Source: JAITWT01 sp964439605
Lineage (GTDB): Bacteria; Pseudomonadota; Gammaproteobacteria; Burkholderiales; Burkholderiaceae_C
Reading direction: 5' to 3'
NCBI GenBank assembly: GCA_964439605.1
Contig: CAYTPC010000127.1
Location: 1 to 24,869 of the forward strand
Length of the DNA: 24,869 nt
The position numbers were made by a program, and so were the translations under genes. Shown here in pieces: positions 1 to 6,963 of the stretch (within the stretch, counting starts at the first letter, position 1; the number at the start of each line of letters is the position of its first letter). The notes below the pieces were generated by a model. The model did no database searches. It was given only the letters and a program-made list of their open reading frames with translations, and was not told the DNA's origin.

Positions 1-540
1 CGCGGGCAGGATTGGGCTGGAGCCCCCCCCGCGCCCCGGAACCGGCGCACGGAGCCGCAACGTTTCGCGCGCGGCGGGCCGGATGCGCAACGGCGGATAG
101 CCGGGCTTGCCCAGATAGTCGATCGCGCAGCCCAGCCGAACCAGCGCGTCGACCAGGTCGCCGATCGGGCGTTCGTGCATGCGCGGCACGCCCGAGAGTT
201 CGAAGTCGCCGCCCAATAGCGCCAGTGCGGCCGCCAGCGGGCGCATCGCGGTACCGGCGTTGCCGAGGAACAGCTTGCCCTGCCGGGTCTGGAGTGTTCC
301 CGCCAATCCGGTGACGCGCAGCGTATCCCCGGCGTGTTCGATGCCGCAGCCCAATTGCGCCAGCGCATCCAGCATGACGCGGGTGTCGTCCGAATCGAGC
401 AGATCGTGAATGGTTGTCGTGCCCCCGGCCAGCGCGGCCAGCAGCAGCACGCGGTTGGAGATGCTCTTGGAACCCGGCAGCCGCACCGTACCGCCGGCAC
501 CGGACAGTGGCGGGAGGTCGAGGAAATCGGTGTCGAACAT
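1..540 (-). CDS. aroA: 3-phosphoshikimate 1-carboxyvinyltransferase (EPSP synthase), partial, C-terminal part outside window
   Basis: Catalyses the transfer of enolpyruvate from PEP to shikimate-3-phosphate, the sixth step of the shikimate pathway, in the cytoplasm. The ATG at 540 opens 180 codons that run off the window edge. Visible family motifs are LPGSKSISNR (about residues 21-30), which holds the substrate-binding Lys-Ser pair, LFLGNAGTAMRPL (about 92-104), the PEP-binding loop, and the Arg of the MHERPIGDL segment. The gene starts 10 bases after the tyrA stop, so the two are probably cotranscribed; no good Shine-Dalgarno is seen, which suggests translational coupling. In the last dozen codons before the edge the expected RGDVSSQFLTA segment reads RGGGSSPILPA, replacing the substrate-binding Gln; I read this as poor base quality at a contig end and not as real divergence. 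Only about 40 percent of the usual ~430-residue protein is present. Confidence 0.95.
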   Translation of the reverse strand, partial: MFDTDFLDLPPLSGAGGTVRLPGSKSISNRVLLLAALAGGTTTIHDLLDSDDTRVMLDALAQLGCGIEHAGDTLRVTGLAGTLQTRQGKLFLGNAGTAMRPLAAALALLGGDFELSGVPRMHERPIGDLVDALVRLGCAIDYLGKPGYPPLRIRPAARETLRLRAPVPGRGGGSSPILPA

Positions 541-550
541 CGGGCCGGGC

Positions 551-1441
551 CTATTCGCCGGATTCGTCCGGCGCCGTGCCTGCGGGCTGCCAGCCGGCGC
601 GCGCACGGCTGGCAGCGGCAATGGCTCTTTCGAGCGCCTGCGCATCGCCAGCGCGGATCAGCGCCTCGAAGTCATCGAGCGCGCGGCGGAAGGCTTCGGA
701 TTGCGCCAGCACCTGCGCGCGGTTGGCCAGCAGAACATCGCGCCAGATGGTCGAGTCGCTGGCCGCGATGCGTGAAAAGTCGCGAAAACCAGGGCCGGCC
801 AGATTGAAATAGTCCATGCCGTGCGCTTGTGACACGATGCCCTGGATGAAGGCGAAGGCCAGCAGATGCGGCAGATGGCTCACCGCGGCAAAGGCCTCGT
901 CGTGGACTTCATGCGTCATCGTCGTGACGTGGCTGCCCAGCGCACGCCAGAGATCCTTGGCGCGCTGGATGTTTGGCAGGCGCGTGTCCTGGGTCGGCGT
1001 GAGCACGACGGCGCGGTTGCGGAACAAATCGGCATCGGCGTGCCCGATGCCCGCGACTTCCTTGCCGGCGATAGGGTGCGCCGGCACGAAATAGCCGAAT
1101 TTCGTTTGCAATCCCGCGCGCGCCGCCGCGATCACGTCGCCCTTGGTCGACCCCACGTCCATGATGAGTGCGCCGGGGGCGATGCCGTGGCGGATCGCCT
1201 TGAAGATGGGTTCCGACGCGGACACCGGTACCGCGACCAGAATCAGGTCGGCGCCAGAAACCGCGTTCAGCGCCGACGGCGCTGCCGCGTCGATGACGCC
1301 GAGTTGGCGCGCGCGTTCGGTGGTGGTGGGCGACTTGCTGTAGCCGATGACGCGCTTGACCAGCTTCGCGCGCTTGAGCGCGAGGGCGAAGGAGCCCCCC
1401 ATCAAGCCGCAGCCGATTAATCCCAGTTGTTCGTAAATCAA
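551..1441 (-). CDS. tyrA: Prephenate dehydrogenase
   Basis: Oxidatively decarboxylates prephenate to 4-hydroxyphenylpyruvate with NAD(P)+, the committed tyrosine step. The protein is 296 residues, monofunctional (no chorismate mutase domain). A Rossmann fold opens it with G-x-G-x-x-G at about residues 10-15; DVGSTKGD lies at about 95-102; the catalytic His sits in AHPIAG (His122) and a second conserved His in SHLPH (about 189). I chose TTG at 1441 as start: it gives the usual family N-terminus and has AAGG seven bases upstream. Another TTG at 1447 overlaps the pheA stop as TTGA and would add two residues. The gene follows pheA by two bases, so translational coupling is likely, and aroA follows ten bases later. 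No hisC-type aminotransferase lies between pheA and tyrA, unlike many Burkholderiales. Confidence 0.95.
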   Translation of the reverse strand: MIYEQLGLIGCGLMGGSFALALKRAKLVKRVIGYSKSPTTTERARQLGVIDAAAPSALNAVSGADLILVAVPVSASEPIFKAIRHGIAPGALIMDVGSTKGDVIAAARAGLQTKFGYFVPAHPIAGKEVAGIGHADADLFRNRAVVLTPTQDTRLPNIQRAKDLWRALGSHVTTMTHEVHDEAFAAVSHLPHLLAFAFIQGIVSQAHGMDYFNLAGPGFRDFSRIAASDSTIWRDVLLANRAQVLAQSEAFRRALDDFEALIRAGDAQALERAIAAASRARAGWQPAGTAPDESGE

Positions 1442-1443
1442 CG

Positions 1444-2562
1444 TCAAGCCTTGATCGGATAAGCGCCCAGTACCTTGTAGAAGGCGCACAGTGACTGCAG
1501 TTCTGCCAGTGCCGCCGCCACATGCGGCTGCGACGGATGGCCGTCCAGATCGATGTAGAAGTAGTACTCCCACTGGCCGGTGCGCGCCGGCCGGGACTCG
1601 AAGCGCGTCATTGAAACCTTGTTGGTTTTGAGCGGTATCAGCAGATCGTGTACCGCGCCCGGGCGGTTCGGCACCGATACCACGAGGCTGGTGCAATCGT
1701 GCCCGCTGGGCGGCGGCATGCCCAGCGTGCTCGGCAGGCAGATGACGGCGAAGCGCGTGCGGTTATAGGCATCGTCCTGGACTCCGTGCCCGGCGATGTG
1801 CAGGCCCCACTGCGTGGCCGCGCGTTCGCTGGCCAATGCGGCCCAGGCCGGATTGGTGGCGGCCAGGCGAGCGCCTTCGGCGTTGCTCGATACCGCGCGC
1901 CGCTCCGCGTTGGGTAAGTGTTTGGCCAGCCAGGCTTGGCATTGCGCGAGCGCCTGCGGGTGCGCGAGCACCGCCTCGATGCCTTCGAGCGAGTTGTCCT
2001 TGCGCAGCAGGTTATGGCGCACCAGCAGGCTCACTTCGCCGACGACGTGCGTGGGCGTGTGCAAAAACATGTCGAGCGAGCGCGTGACGACTCCCTCGTT
2101 GGAGTTTTCGACGCCGACCACCCCGTACTGCGCGCTGCCGGAGGCGGTGGCATGGAAAACCTCGTCGAAGCTGGCGCAGTAGATCAAATCGGCCGCGCCG
2201 CCAAAGTATTCGGTCGCGGCCTGTTCGCAGAAGGTTCCCTCAGGCCCGAGCACGGCCACCCGCTGCGGCGATTCGAGCGCCAGACAGGCCGACATGATTT
2301 CGCGCCAGATTGCCGAGACGTGCGCGCCCTTGAGCGGGCCGGGATTGATGCCCGCGACCTTCTCGATCACCTGTGCCACGCGGTCGGGCCGGAAGAATGG
2401 CGTGCCCTCACGCTTCTTGACTTCGCCGACCTGCTCGGCGACGCGTGCACGCTGGTTCAACAGCGCGAGTAACTGCTCGTCCAGGGCATCGATCTGCATG
2501 CGCAGATCGGCCAGGCTGGCGGAAGGAGGGGGTGGTGGCGGGGGGGCGTTGTTCGAAGTCAT
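1444..2562 (-). CDS. pheA: Bifunctional chorismate mutase / prephenate dehydratase (P-protein)
   Basis: Converts chorismate to prephenate and then to phenylpyruvate for phenylalanine synthesis. The 372-residue protein has an AroQ-type chorismate mutase domain (about residues 17-95), a prephenate dehydratase domain (about 100-280, with VENSNEG at 151-157 and the catalytic Thr-Arg-Phe at 269-271) and a C-terminal ACT regulatory domain (about 290-372, with the ESRP phenylalanine-binding motif at 322-325), so feedback inhibition by phenylalanine is expected. The start at 2562 places the mutase helix at the usual distance. Residues 7-13 are seven consecutive prolines directly before the mutase domain, an odd N-terminal extension that should stall ribosomes unless EF-P helps. 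No clear Shine-Dalgarno precedes the ATG. It heads the pheA-tyrA-aroA unit. Confidence 0.96.
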   Translation of the reverse strand: MTSNNAPPPPPPPSASLADLRMQIDALDEQLLALLNQRARVAEQVGEVKKREGTPFFRPDRVAQVIEKVAGINPGPLKGAHVSAIWREIMSACLALESPQRVAVLGPEGTFCEQAATEYFGGAADLIYCASFDEVFHATASGSAQYGVVGVENSNEGVVTRSLDMFLHTPTHVVGEVSLLVRHNLLRKDNSLEGIEAVLAHPQALAQCQAWLAKHLPNAERRAVSSNAEGARLAATNPAWAALASERAATQWGLHIAGHGVQDDAYNRTRFAVICLPSTLGMPPPSGHDCTSLVVSVPNRPGAVHDLLIPLKTNKVSMTRFESRPARTGQWEYYFYIDLDGHPSQPHVAAALAELQSLCAFYKVLGAYPIKA

Positions 2563-2586
2563 GCGGTTCAAGCGTGGAGGCGCGGA

Positions 2587-2614
2587 ATTCTCGCATGCAG
2601 ACCGCCAGCGTCTA
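2587..2614 (-). promoter_or_regulatory. Weak candidate sigma-70 promoter for pheA-tyrA-aroA
   Basis: Reading the minus strand, TAGACG (plus 2609-2614) and GAGAAT (plus 2587-2592) are separated by 16 bases; each matches four of six consensus positions. It lies 25 bases upstream of the pheA start in the 185-base gap after the DUF2059 gene. The match is weak and transcription could instead come through from gyrA. Confidence 0.2.
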
Positions 2615-2644
2615 TACGCCCGCACGGCGGGTTGGGGCGAAATC

Positions 2645-2661
2645 GGGCGGCTGGGCCGCCC
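2645..2661. repeat. GC-only hairpin upstream of pheA
   Basis: Perfect inverted repeat, arms GGGCGGC and GCCGCCC of seven bases with a three-base loop. No T tract follows on either strand, so it is not a standard terminator. It sits in the gap between the DUF2059 gene and pheA, where it could pause polymerase or structure the leader; function unknown. Confidence 0.4.
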
Positions 2662-2671
2662 ACTCATCCCG

Positions 2672-2695
2672 ATTGCGAGGTTGCGAGATTGCGAG
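2672..2695. repeat. Three tandem 8-base repeats
   Basis: ATTGCGAG, GTTGCGAG and ATTGCGAG follow each other without spacing in the gap upstream of pheA. This is a short sequence repeat of a kind that could vary in copy number by slippage; no function can be assigned. Confidence 0.6.
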
Positions 2696-2747
2696 CCAAC
2701 GCGGCCCTGAAAAGACGATGAACAGGCTCTCTCAGGGCGTGGGGGAT

Positions 2748-3338
2748 TTATTTAGCGCGTTTCGGATCTTTCTTTTTCGCGTCGGCAGCGGCGGCGGGTT
2801 TGTCGCCGGTTGGCGCGCCCAGCGCCTTGGCCACGGCCTGGTCGAGGGTATGCAGTTTCGCTTCGACTTTTTCGCGCGTGTCGTTCACGAGCTTTTGCGT
2901 CAGGGCGGATTGCAACTGGGCGTTCAGGTTCTGGAACTTTTTATTGATTGGCGAGCTGATCCATGCATTGAGCTGGGTCAGTTCGTCTTCAGTGAAGTTC
3001 TGCTCCATGAGCGGGCCAATGGTCGAGGGCGCAAGCTGGATGGCCTTGTCGCGCACGATCGGATAGGTTTCGTCGAAATACTTGCGCAGTTCGGCATCGG
3101 CCGCTTTGGTGGCTTCTTCGCGCTTTTCGGCGGGTACCTTTTCCATCAGGTAATCGGAACCGGCCCTTGCGATGGGCAGGCTGGCTTGTTCGACCAGGGA
3201 CTTGGACAGCGCCTCAAGACCGGGACGCTGCAATTCAAGGAACTGCTTGACCAATGCCGCCTTGTTGTTCTGCGCCCAGGCAAACGATGTCGTGGCGAGG
3301 GCGGCAGCCAGCAGGGCCAGTTTGATTTGTTTCTTCAC
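2748..3338 (-). CDS. DUF2059 family exported protein
   Basis: A 196-residue protein with a clear Sec signal peptide (MKKQIK start, hydrophobic stretch to about residue 19, cleavage probable after AWA at 20-22), then a helical, charged domain of the DUF2059 type (core about residues 75-140). The C-terminal ~25 residues are an Ala/Lys/Pro/Asp-rich tail, probably disordered. Function is unknown for the family; location is predicted periplasmic. The start is GTG at 3338, overlapping the gyrA stop as GTGA, with GGAG eight bases upstream (inside the end of gyrA), so it is translationally coupled to gyrA. The gene sits where serC is often found between gyrA and pheA in Burkholderiales. Family assignment rests on overall sequence character and position. 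Confidence 0.8.
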   Translation of the reverse strand: MKKQIKLALLAAALATTSFAWAQNNKAALVKQFLELQRPGLEALSKSLVEQASLPIARAGSDYLMEKVPAEKREEATKAADAELRKYFDETYPIVRDKAIQLAPSTIGPLMEQNFTEDELTQLNAWISSPINKKFQNLNAQLQSALTQKLVNDTREKVEAKLHTLDQAVAKALGAPTGDKPAAAADAKKKDPKRAK

Positions 3339-5977
3339 TGAAGGTTCTCCGTTGAGGGTGAATGGATGTTGCCGTCGGCGTCGCTCTCGCCGTTGGCGTC
3401 ATTTTCAACGATGCGCTGCAGCCCACTGAGCTTCGCGCCCTCGTCCAGACCGATGAGGGTGACTCCCTGTGTAGCGCGGCCAAGCTCTCGGATTTCAGCA
3501 ACGCGGGTTCGCACCAGCACGCCCTTGTCGGTGATCAGCATGATCTCGTCATCCGCATGGACCAGGGTCGCGGCAACCACCTTGCCGTTGCGTTCGCTTT
3601 GCTGGATTGCGATCATGCCCTTGGTTCCGCGGCCGTGGCGGGTGTATTCGGTAATATTTGTTCTCTTTCCGTAACCGTTTTCGGTGGCGGTGAGCACGCT
3701 CTGGTGTTCGTCCTCGGCCACCAGCATCGCGATGACGCGCTGGCCTTCCTCAAGCCACATGCCGCGTACGCCGCGTGCGTTGCGGCCCATCGGACGCACG
3801 TCATTCTCGTCAAAGCGCACCGCCTTGCCGCCGTCGGAGAACAGCATCACGTCATGCGTGCCGTCCGTGAGCGCGGCGCCGATCAGGTAGTCGCCCGGGT
3901 CGAGGTCCACGGCGATGATGCCGGCTTTGCGCGGATTGCTGAATTCGTCGAGCGAGGTTTTCTTGACGGTGCCCATCGAGGTCGTCATGAATACGTACTC
4001 GTTGGCCGGGAAGTCGTGTTTGTCGCCCGTCAGCGGCAGCACGACCGTGATCTTTTCGCCTTCTTGTAACGGGAACATGTTGACGACCGGCCGGCCGCGC
4101 GAGCCGCGCGAGCCGGAGGGCACTTCCCAGACCTTGAGCCAGTACAGGCGCCCGCGGTTGGAGAAGCACAAAATGTAATCGTGCGTGTTGGCGATGAAGA
4201 GTTGGTCGACCCAGTCGTCTTCCTTGGTGGCGGTGGCCTGCTTGCCGCGTCCGCCGCGCCGCTGCGCGCGGTATTCGCCCAGCGGCTGGCTCTTGATGTA
4301 GCCGCTGTGCGAGAGGGTGACCACCATGTCCGTCGGTGTGATGAGGTCTTCGGTCGAGAGGTCGTAGCCGCTGTGCTCGATCTGGCTGCGGCGCGCGCCC
4401 AATTTGGTTTGCCCGAATTCCTGCTTGAGCGCCTTCAGTTCGTCGCCGATGATGAGCGACACGCGCTCGGGCCGGGCGAGGATGTCCAGCAGGTCTTCGA
4501 TTTCGGCCATCACCTCTTTGTATTCGGCCACGATCTTGTCCTGCTCCAGCCCGGTCAGGCGTTGCAGGCGCATCTGCAGGATTTCCTGCGCCTGGGTGTC
4601 GGAGAGGCGATACAGCCCGTCCGCGCCCATGCCGAAAGTGGCATCCAGGTTCTCGGGCCGGTAGTCGCTGGCGCTGATGACGGCGCCGTCGGCGCGCGTG
4701 CGCGTGAGCATCTCGCGTACCAGCTTGCTGTCCCAGGGGCGGCTCATCAACTCGGCCTTGGCCACCGGCGGGGTGGGGGCGCCGCGGATGATGGCGATGA
4801 ATTCGTCGATGTTGGCCAGCGCCACCGCCAAGCCCTCGAGCACGTGGCCGCGTTCGCGCGCCTTGCGTAATTGATAAATGGTGCGCCGCGTGACCACTTC
4901 GCGGCGGTGCTGCAGGAAGACCTCGATCAGGTCCTTGAGGTTGCACAGCTTCGGCTGGCCGTCCACCAGGGCGACCATGTTGATGCCGAAGGTGTCCTGC
5001 ATCTGCGTTTGCTTGTACAGGTTGTTGAGTACCACCTCGGGTACTTCTCCGCGCTTGAGTTCGATCACCAGGCGCATGCCTGATTTGTCGGACTCATCCT
5101 GGATATGGCTGATGCCTTCGAGCTTTTTCTCGCGCCACAGCTCGGCCATGCGCTCTTGCAGCGTCTTTTTGTTGACCTGGTAGGGCAATTCGTCGACCAC
5201 GATGGCCTGGCGCTGGCCTTTGTCGATATCCTCGAAATGGCATTTGGCGCGCATGACCACTTTGCCGCGGCCGGTGCGGTAACCCTCGCGGATGCCGTTG
5301 ATGCCGTAAATAATCCCGGCGGTGGGGAAGTCGGGCCCCGGCACGATCTCCATCAACTCGTCGATGGTGGCCTGCGGGTGCGCCAGCAGGTGCAGGCAGG
5401 CATCGACCACCTCGTTGAGATTGTGCGGCGGGATGTTGGTGGCCATGCCGACCGCGATGCCGCCGGCGCCGTTGACCAGCAGGTTCGGCAGGCGCGAAGG
5501 CAACACGAGCGGTTCTTTTTCGGAGCCGTCGTAATTGGGGCCGAAATTGACGGTTTCCCTGTCGATATCCGCCAGCATTTCATGGGCGATTTTTGCCAGC
5601 CGGATTTCGGTGTAGCGCATTGCCGCGGCCATATCGCCGTCGACCGAGCCGAAATTGCCCTGGCCGTCGACCAGCATATGGCGCATGGAAAAATCCTGCG
5701 CCATGCGGACGATGGTGTCATAGACCGATTGATCGCCGTGCGGATGGTATTTACCGATCACGTCGCCGACGATGCGCGCCGACTTTTTATAGGGCCGGTT
5801 CCAGTCGTTGTTGAGCTCGTGCATTGCGTACAGTACGCGCCGGTGCACTGGCTTGAGCCCATCGCGCGCATCGGGCAAGGCGCGTCCTACGATCACGCTC
5901 ATGGCGTAGTCGAGGTAGCTGCGGCGCATCTCCTCTTCCAGGCTGACAGGGAGAGTTTCTTTGGCGAACGAGGTCAT
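3335..5977 (-). CDS. gyrA: DNA gyrase subunit A
   Basis: Breakage-rejoining subunit of DNA gyrase (A2B2), which introduces negative supercoils using ATP through GyrB. The 880-residue length matches the family (E. coli 875). The winged-helix/tower domain carries the active-site Tyr at residue 122 (AAMRYTE) and the C-terminal beta-pinwheel contains the GyrA box QRRGGRGK needed for DNA wrapping. Residues can be numbered one-to-one with E. coli in the quinolone-resistance region: HPHGD at 78-82, then Gln at 83 where E. coli has Ser, Ser at 84, and Asp at 87 retained. The start at 5977 gives the standard MTSFAKETLPV N-terminus; upstream in-frame codons to 6064 are not conserved gyrase sequence. 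It is divergent from ompA and overlaps the DUF2059 start by four bases. Confidence 0.98.
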   Translation of the reverse strand: MTSFAKETLPVSLEEEMRRSYLDYAMSVIVGRALPDARDGLKPVHRRVLYAMHELNNDWNRPYKKSARIVGDVIGKYHPHGDQSVYDTIVRMAQDFSMRHMLVDGQGNFGSVDGDMAAAMRYTEIRLAKIAHEMLADIDRETVNFGPNYDGSEKEPLVLPSRLPNLLVNGAGGIAVGMATNIPPHNLNEVVDACLHLLAHPQATIDELMEIVPGPDFPTAGIIYGINGIREGYRTGRGKVVMRAKCHFEDIDKGQRQAIVVDELPYQVNKKTLQERMAELWREKKLEGISHIQDESDKSGMRLVIELKRGEVPEVVLNNLYKQTQMQDTFGINMVALVDGQPKLCNLKDLIEVFLQHRREVVTRRTIYQLRKARERGHVLEGLAVALANIDEFIAIIRGAPTPPVAKAELMSRPWDSKLVREMLTRTRADGAVISASDYRPENLDATFGMGADGLYRLSDTQAQEILQMRLQRLTGLEQDKIVAEYKEVMAEIEDLLDILARPERVSLIIGDELKALKQEFGQTKLGARRSQIEHSGYDLSTEDLITPTDMVVTLSHSGYIKSQPLGEYRAQRRGGRGKQATATKEDDWVDQLFIANTHDYILCFSNRGRLYWLKVWEVPSGSRGSRGRPVVNMFPLQEGEKITVVLPLTGDKHDFPANEYVFMTTSMGTVKKTSLDEFSNPRKAGIIAVDLDPGDYLIGAALTDGTHDVMLFSDGGKAVRFDENDVRPMGRNARGVRGMWLEEGQRVIAMLVAEDEHQSVLTATENGYGKRTNITEYTRHGRGTKGMIAIQQSERNGKVVAATLVHADDEIMLITDKGVLVRTRVAEIRELGRATQGVTLIGLDEGAKLSGLQRIVENDANGESDADGNIHSPSTENLQ

Positions 5978-6093
5978 GTAAGTGGGCCTGCGGCAGGGAT
6001 CGAAGATTCTACGCCGCCGCCTGGGTGTCGCTCCGTAACAACACAAGGGCATAGATTCGGTCATTTGGTTGGGTTTCGCTGGCCTTCTTTCTC

Positions 6094-6108
6094 GTGTTTG
6101 CCAAACAC
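6094..6108. promoter_or_regulatory. 15-base perfect palindrome in the gyrA-ompA intergenic region
   Basis: GTGTTTG, one central base, CAAACAC. It lies between the divergent starts of gyrA and ompA, 96 bases before the ompA ATG and 117 bases before the gyrA ATG, so it could be an operator acting on either gene. A TTGCCA at 6098-6103 within it could be a -35 element for ompA, but the matching -10 (TGTTCT at 6121-6126, spacing 17) is poor. Confidence 0.4.
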
Positions 6109-6166
6109 CCTATGGCACAATGTTCTTCAACGTTTTGAGTGATGGTCACGCAAAGCGTCTGTGATT

Positions 6167-6188
6167 CGCAGCGCGGCTGCGGCTTTTT
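6167..6188 (+). promoter_or_regulatory. Terminator-like hairpin in the ompA leader
   Basis: CGCAGC, loop GCG, GCTGCG form a six-base-pair GC stem followed two bases later by five T residues. It lies just before the ompA Shine-Dalgarno (AGGAG, 6196-6200), so if ompA transcription starts upstream this would be a leader attenuator or pause; otherwise it might end a short upstream transcript. Confidence 0.35.
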
Positions 6189-6204
6189 CCCCAAGAGGAG
6201 AACC

Positions 6205-6867
6205 ATGAAGAAACTAAACAAAGTGGCAATGGTGTTTGCAGTCGCTGCGTTCGCCACTGCCGCCGGCGCGCAGACTCGCGTCACCGCCGCGAACGGTGGC
6301 AACGTGATCGACAACTGGCAAAACAGCACCAGTGAGTTGGTTTGGAAAAACGGCACAAACGAACTGTGCTGGCGCGATGCCAACTGGACGCCTGCCACGG
6401 CAGCCGCTGGCTGCGATGGCGCTTTGGTTGCCGCCAAGCCCAAGGAGCCGACAAAGGTTGTTCCCCCGCCGGTAACCCCGCCGAAGAAGGGCGAGGAGCC
6501 GGTTATCGCTTCGAAGGTAACTTACGCTGCTGACGCCTTCTTCGACTTTGACAAGTCGGTGCTCAAGCCCGAAGGCCGTGCGAAGCTGGATGATCTGGTT
6601 TCGAAGATCCAGCACATCAACCTCGAAGTGATCGTCGCGGTCGGCCACACCGACTCGATCGGTACCGATGCGTACAACCAGAAGCTGTCGGTGCGTCGTG
6701 CCGAAGCCGTGAAGGCCTATCTGGTCTCCAAGGGCATCGAGAAGAGCCGCATCTACACCGAAGGCAAGGGTGAGAAGCAGCCGGTTGCTGACAACCGTAC
6801 CCGCGAAGGCCGCGCGAAGAACCGCCGCGTGGAAATCGAAGTGGTCGGCACCCAGAACGCCCGCTGA
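6205..6867 (+). CDS. ompA: OmpA-family peptidoglycan-associated outer membrane protein
   Basis: Links the outer envelope to peptidoglycan. The 220-residue protein has a signal peptide (cleavage probable after AGA at residue 22), a short N-terminal domain (about 23-75) with NELCWRDANWTPATA and two cysteines (55 and 70), a Pro/Lys-rich linker (about 78-97) and a C-terminal OmpA-like domain (about 105-216) with FDFDKS, GHTDSIG and NRRVEIEV, the peptidoglycan-binding fold. The N-terminal part is too short for an eight-strand barrel, which is typical for the Burkholderiales form. AGGAG four bases before the ATG at 6205 fixes the start. It is monocistronic in appearance: a leader hairpin precedes it and two terminators follow. 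High expression is expected from knowledge of the family. Confidence 0.92.
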   Translation: MKKLNKVAMVFAVAAFATAAGAQTRVTAANGGNVIDNWQNSTSELVWKNGTNELCWRDANWTPATAAAGCDGALVAAKPKEPTKVVPPPVTPPKKGEEPVIASKVTYAADAFFDFDKSVLKPEGRAKLDDLVSKIQHINLEVIVAVGHTDSIGTDAYNQKLSVRRAEAVKAYLVSKGIEKSRIYTEGKGEKQPVADNRTREGRAKNRRVEIEVVGTQNAR

Positions 6868-6888
6868 TCCGAGAGGATTCTCAAATAA

Positions 6889-6910
6889 CCCCGCCTTGGT
6901 GCGGGGTTTT
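6889..6910 (+). terminator. Intrinsic terminator 1 after ompA
   Basis: Stem CCCCGC/GCGGGG with six-base loop CTTGGT, followed by four T. It begins 21 bases after the ompA stop. Confidence 0.85.
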
Positions 6911-6917
6911 ATCGACT

Positions 6918-6941
6918 GCCCCGCTGTAGCGGGGCTTTTTT
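6918..6941 (+). terminator. Intrinsic terminator 2 after ompA
   Basis: Perfect seven-base-pair stem GCCCCGC/GCGGGGC with a TGTA tetraloop and six T directly after. It stands in tandem with the first terminator, eight bases apart, insulating ubiG from strong ompA transcription. Confidence 0.92.
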
Positions 6942-6963
6942 ATGTGCGATTCATAATTGCGGG

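Noticed and set aside
2517..2528. Twelve bases (TGGCGGAAGGAG) identical to the 3' end of tRNA-Ser at 24136-24147, as a possible attachment-site pair
   Set aside because: The copy lies inside the pheA coding sequence, there is no integrase gene, and a 12-base match can arise by chance.
2704..2738. GCCCTGA/TCAGGGC inverted repeat just after the DUF2059 gene as a terminator
   Set aside because: Seven-base arms but a 21-base loop and no T tract on either strand; too weak to call.
6113..6128. TGGCAC upstream of ompA as a sigma-54 -24 element
   Set aside because: The base positions where the -12 TTGC should lie read TCTT, so the second half of the site is missing.
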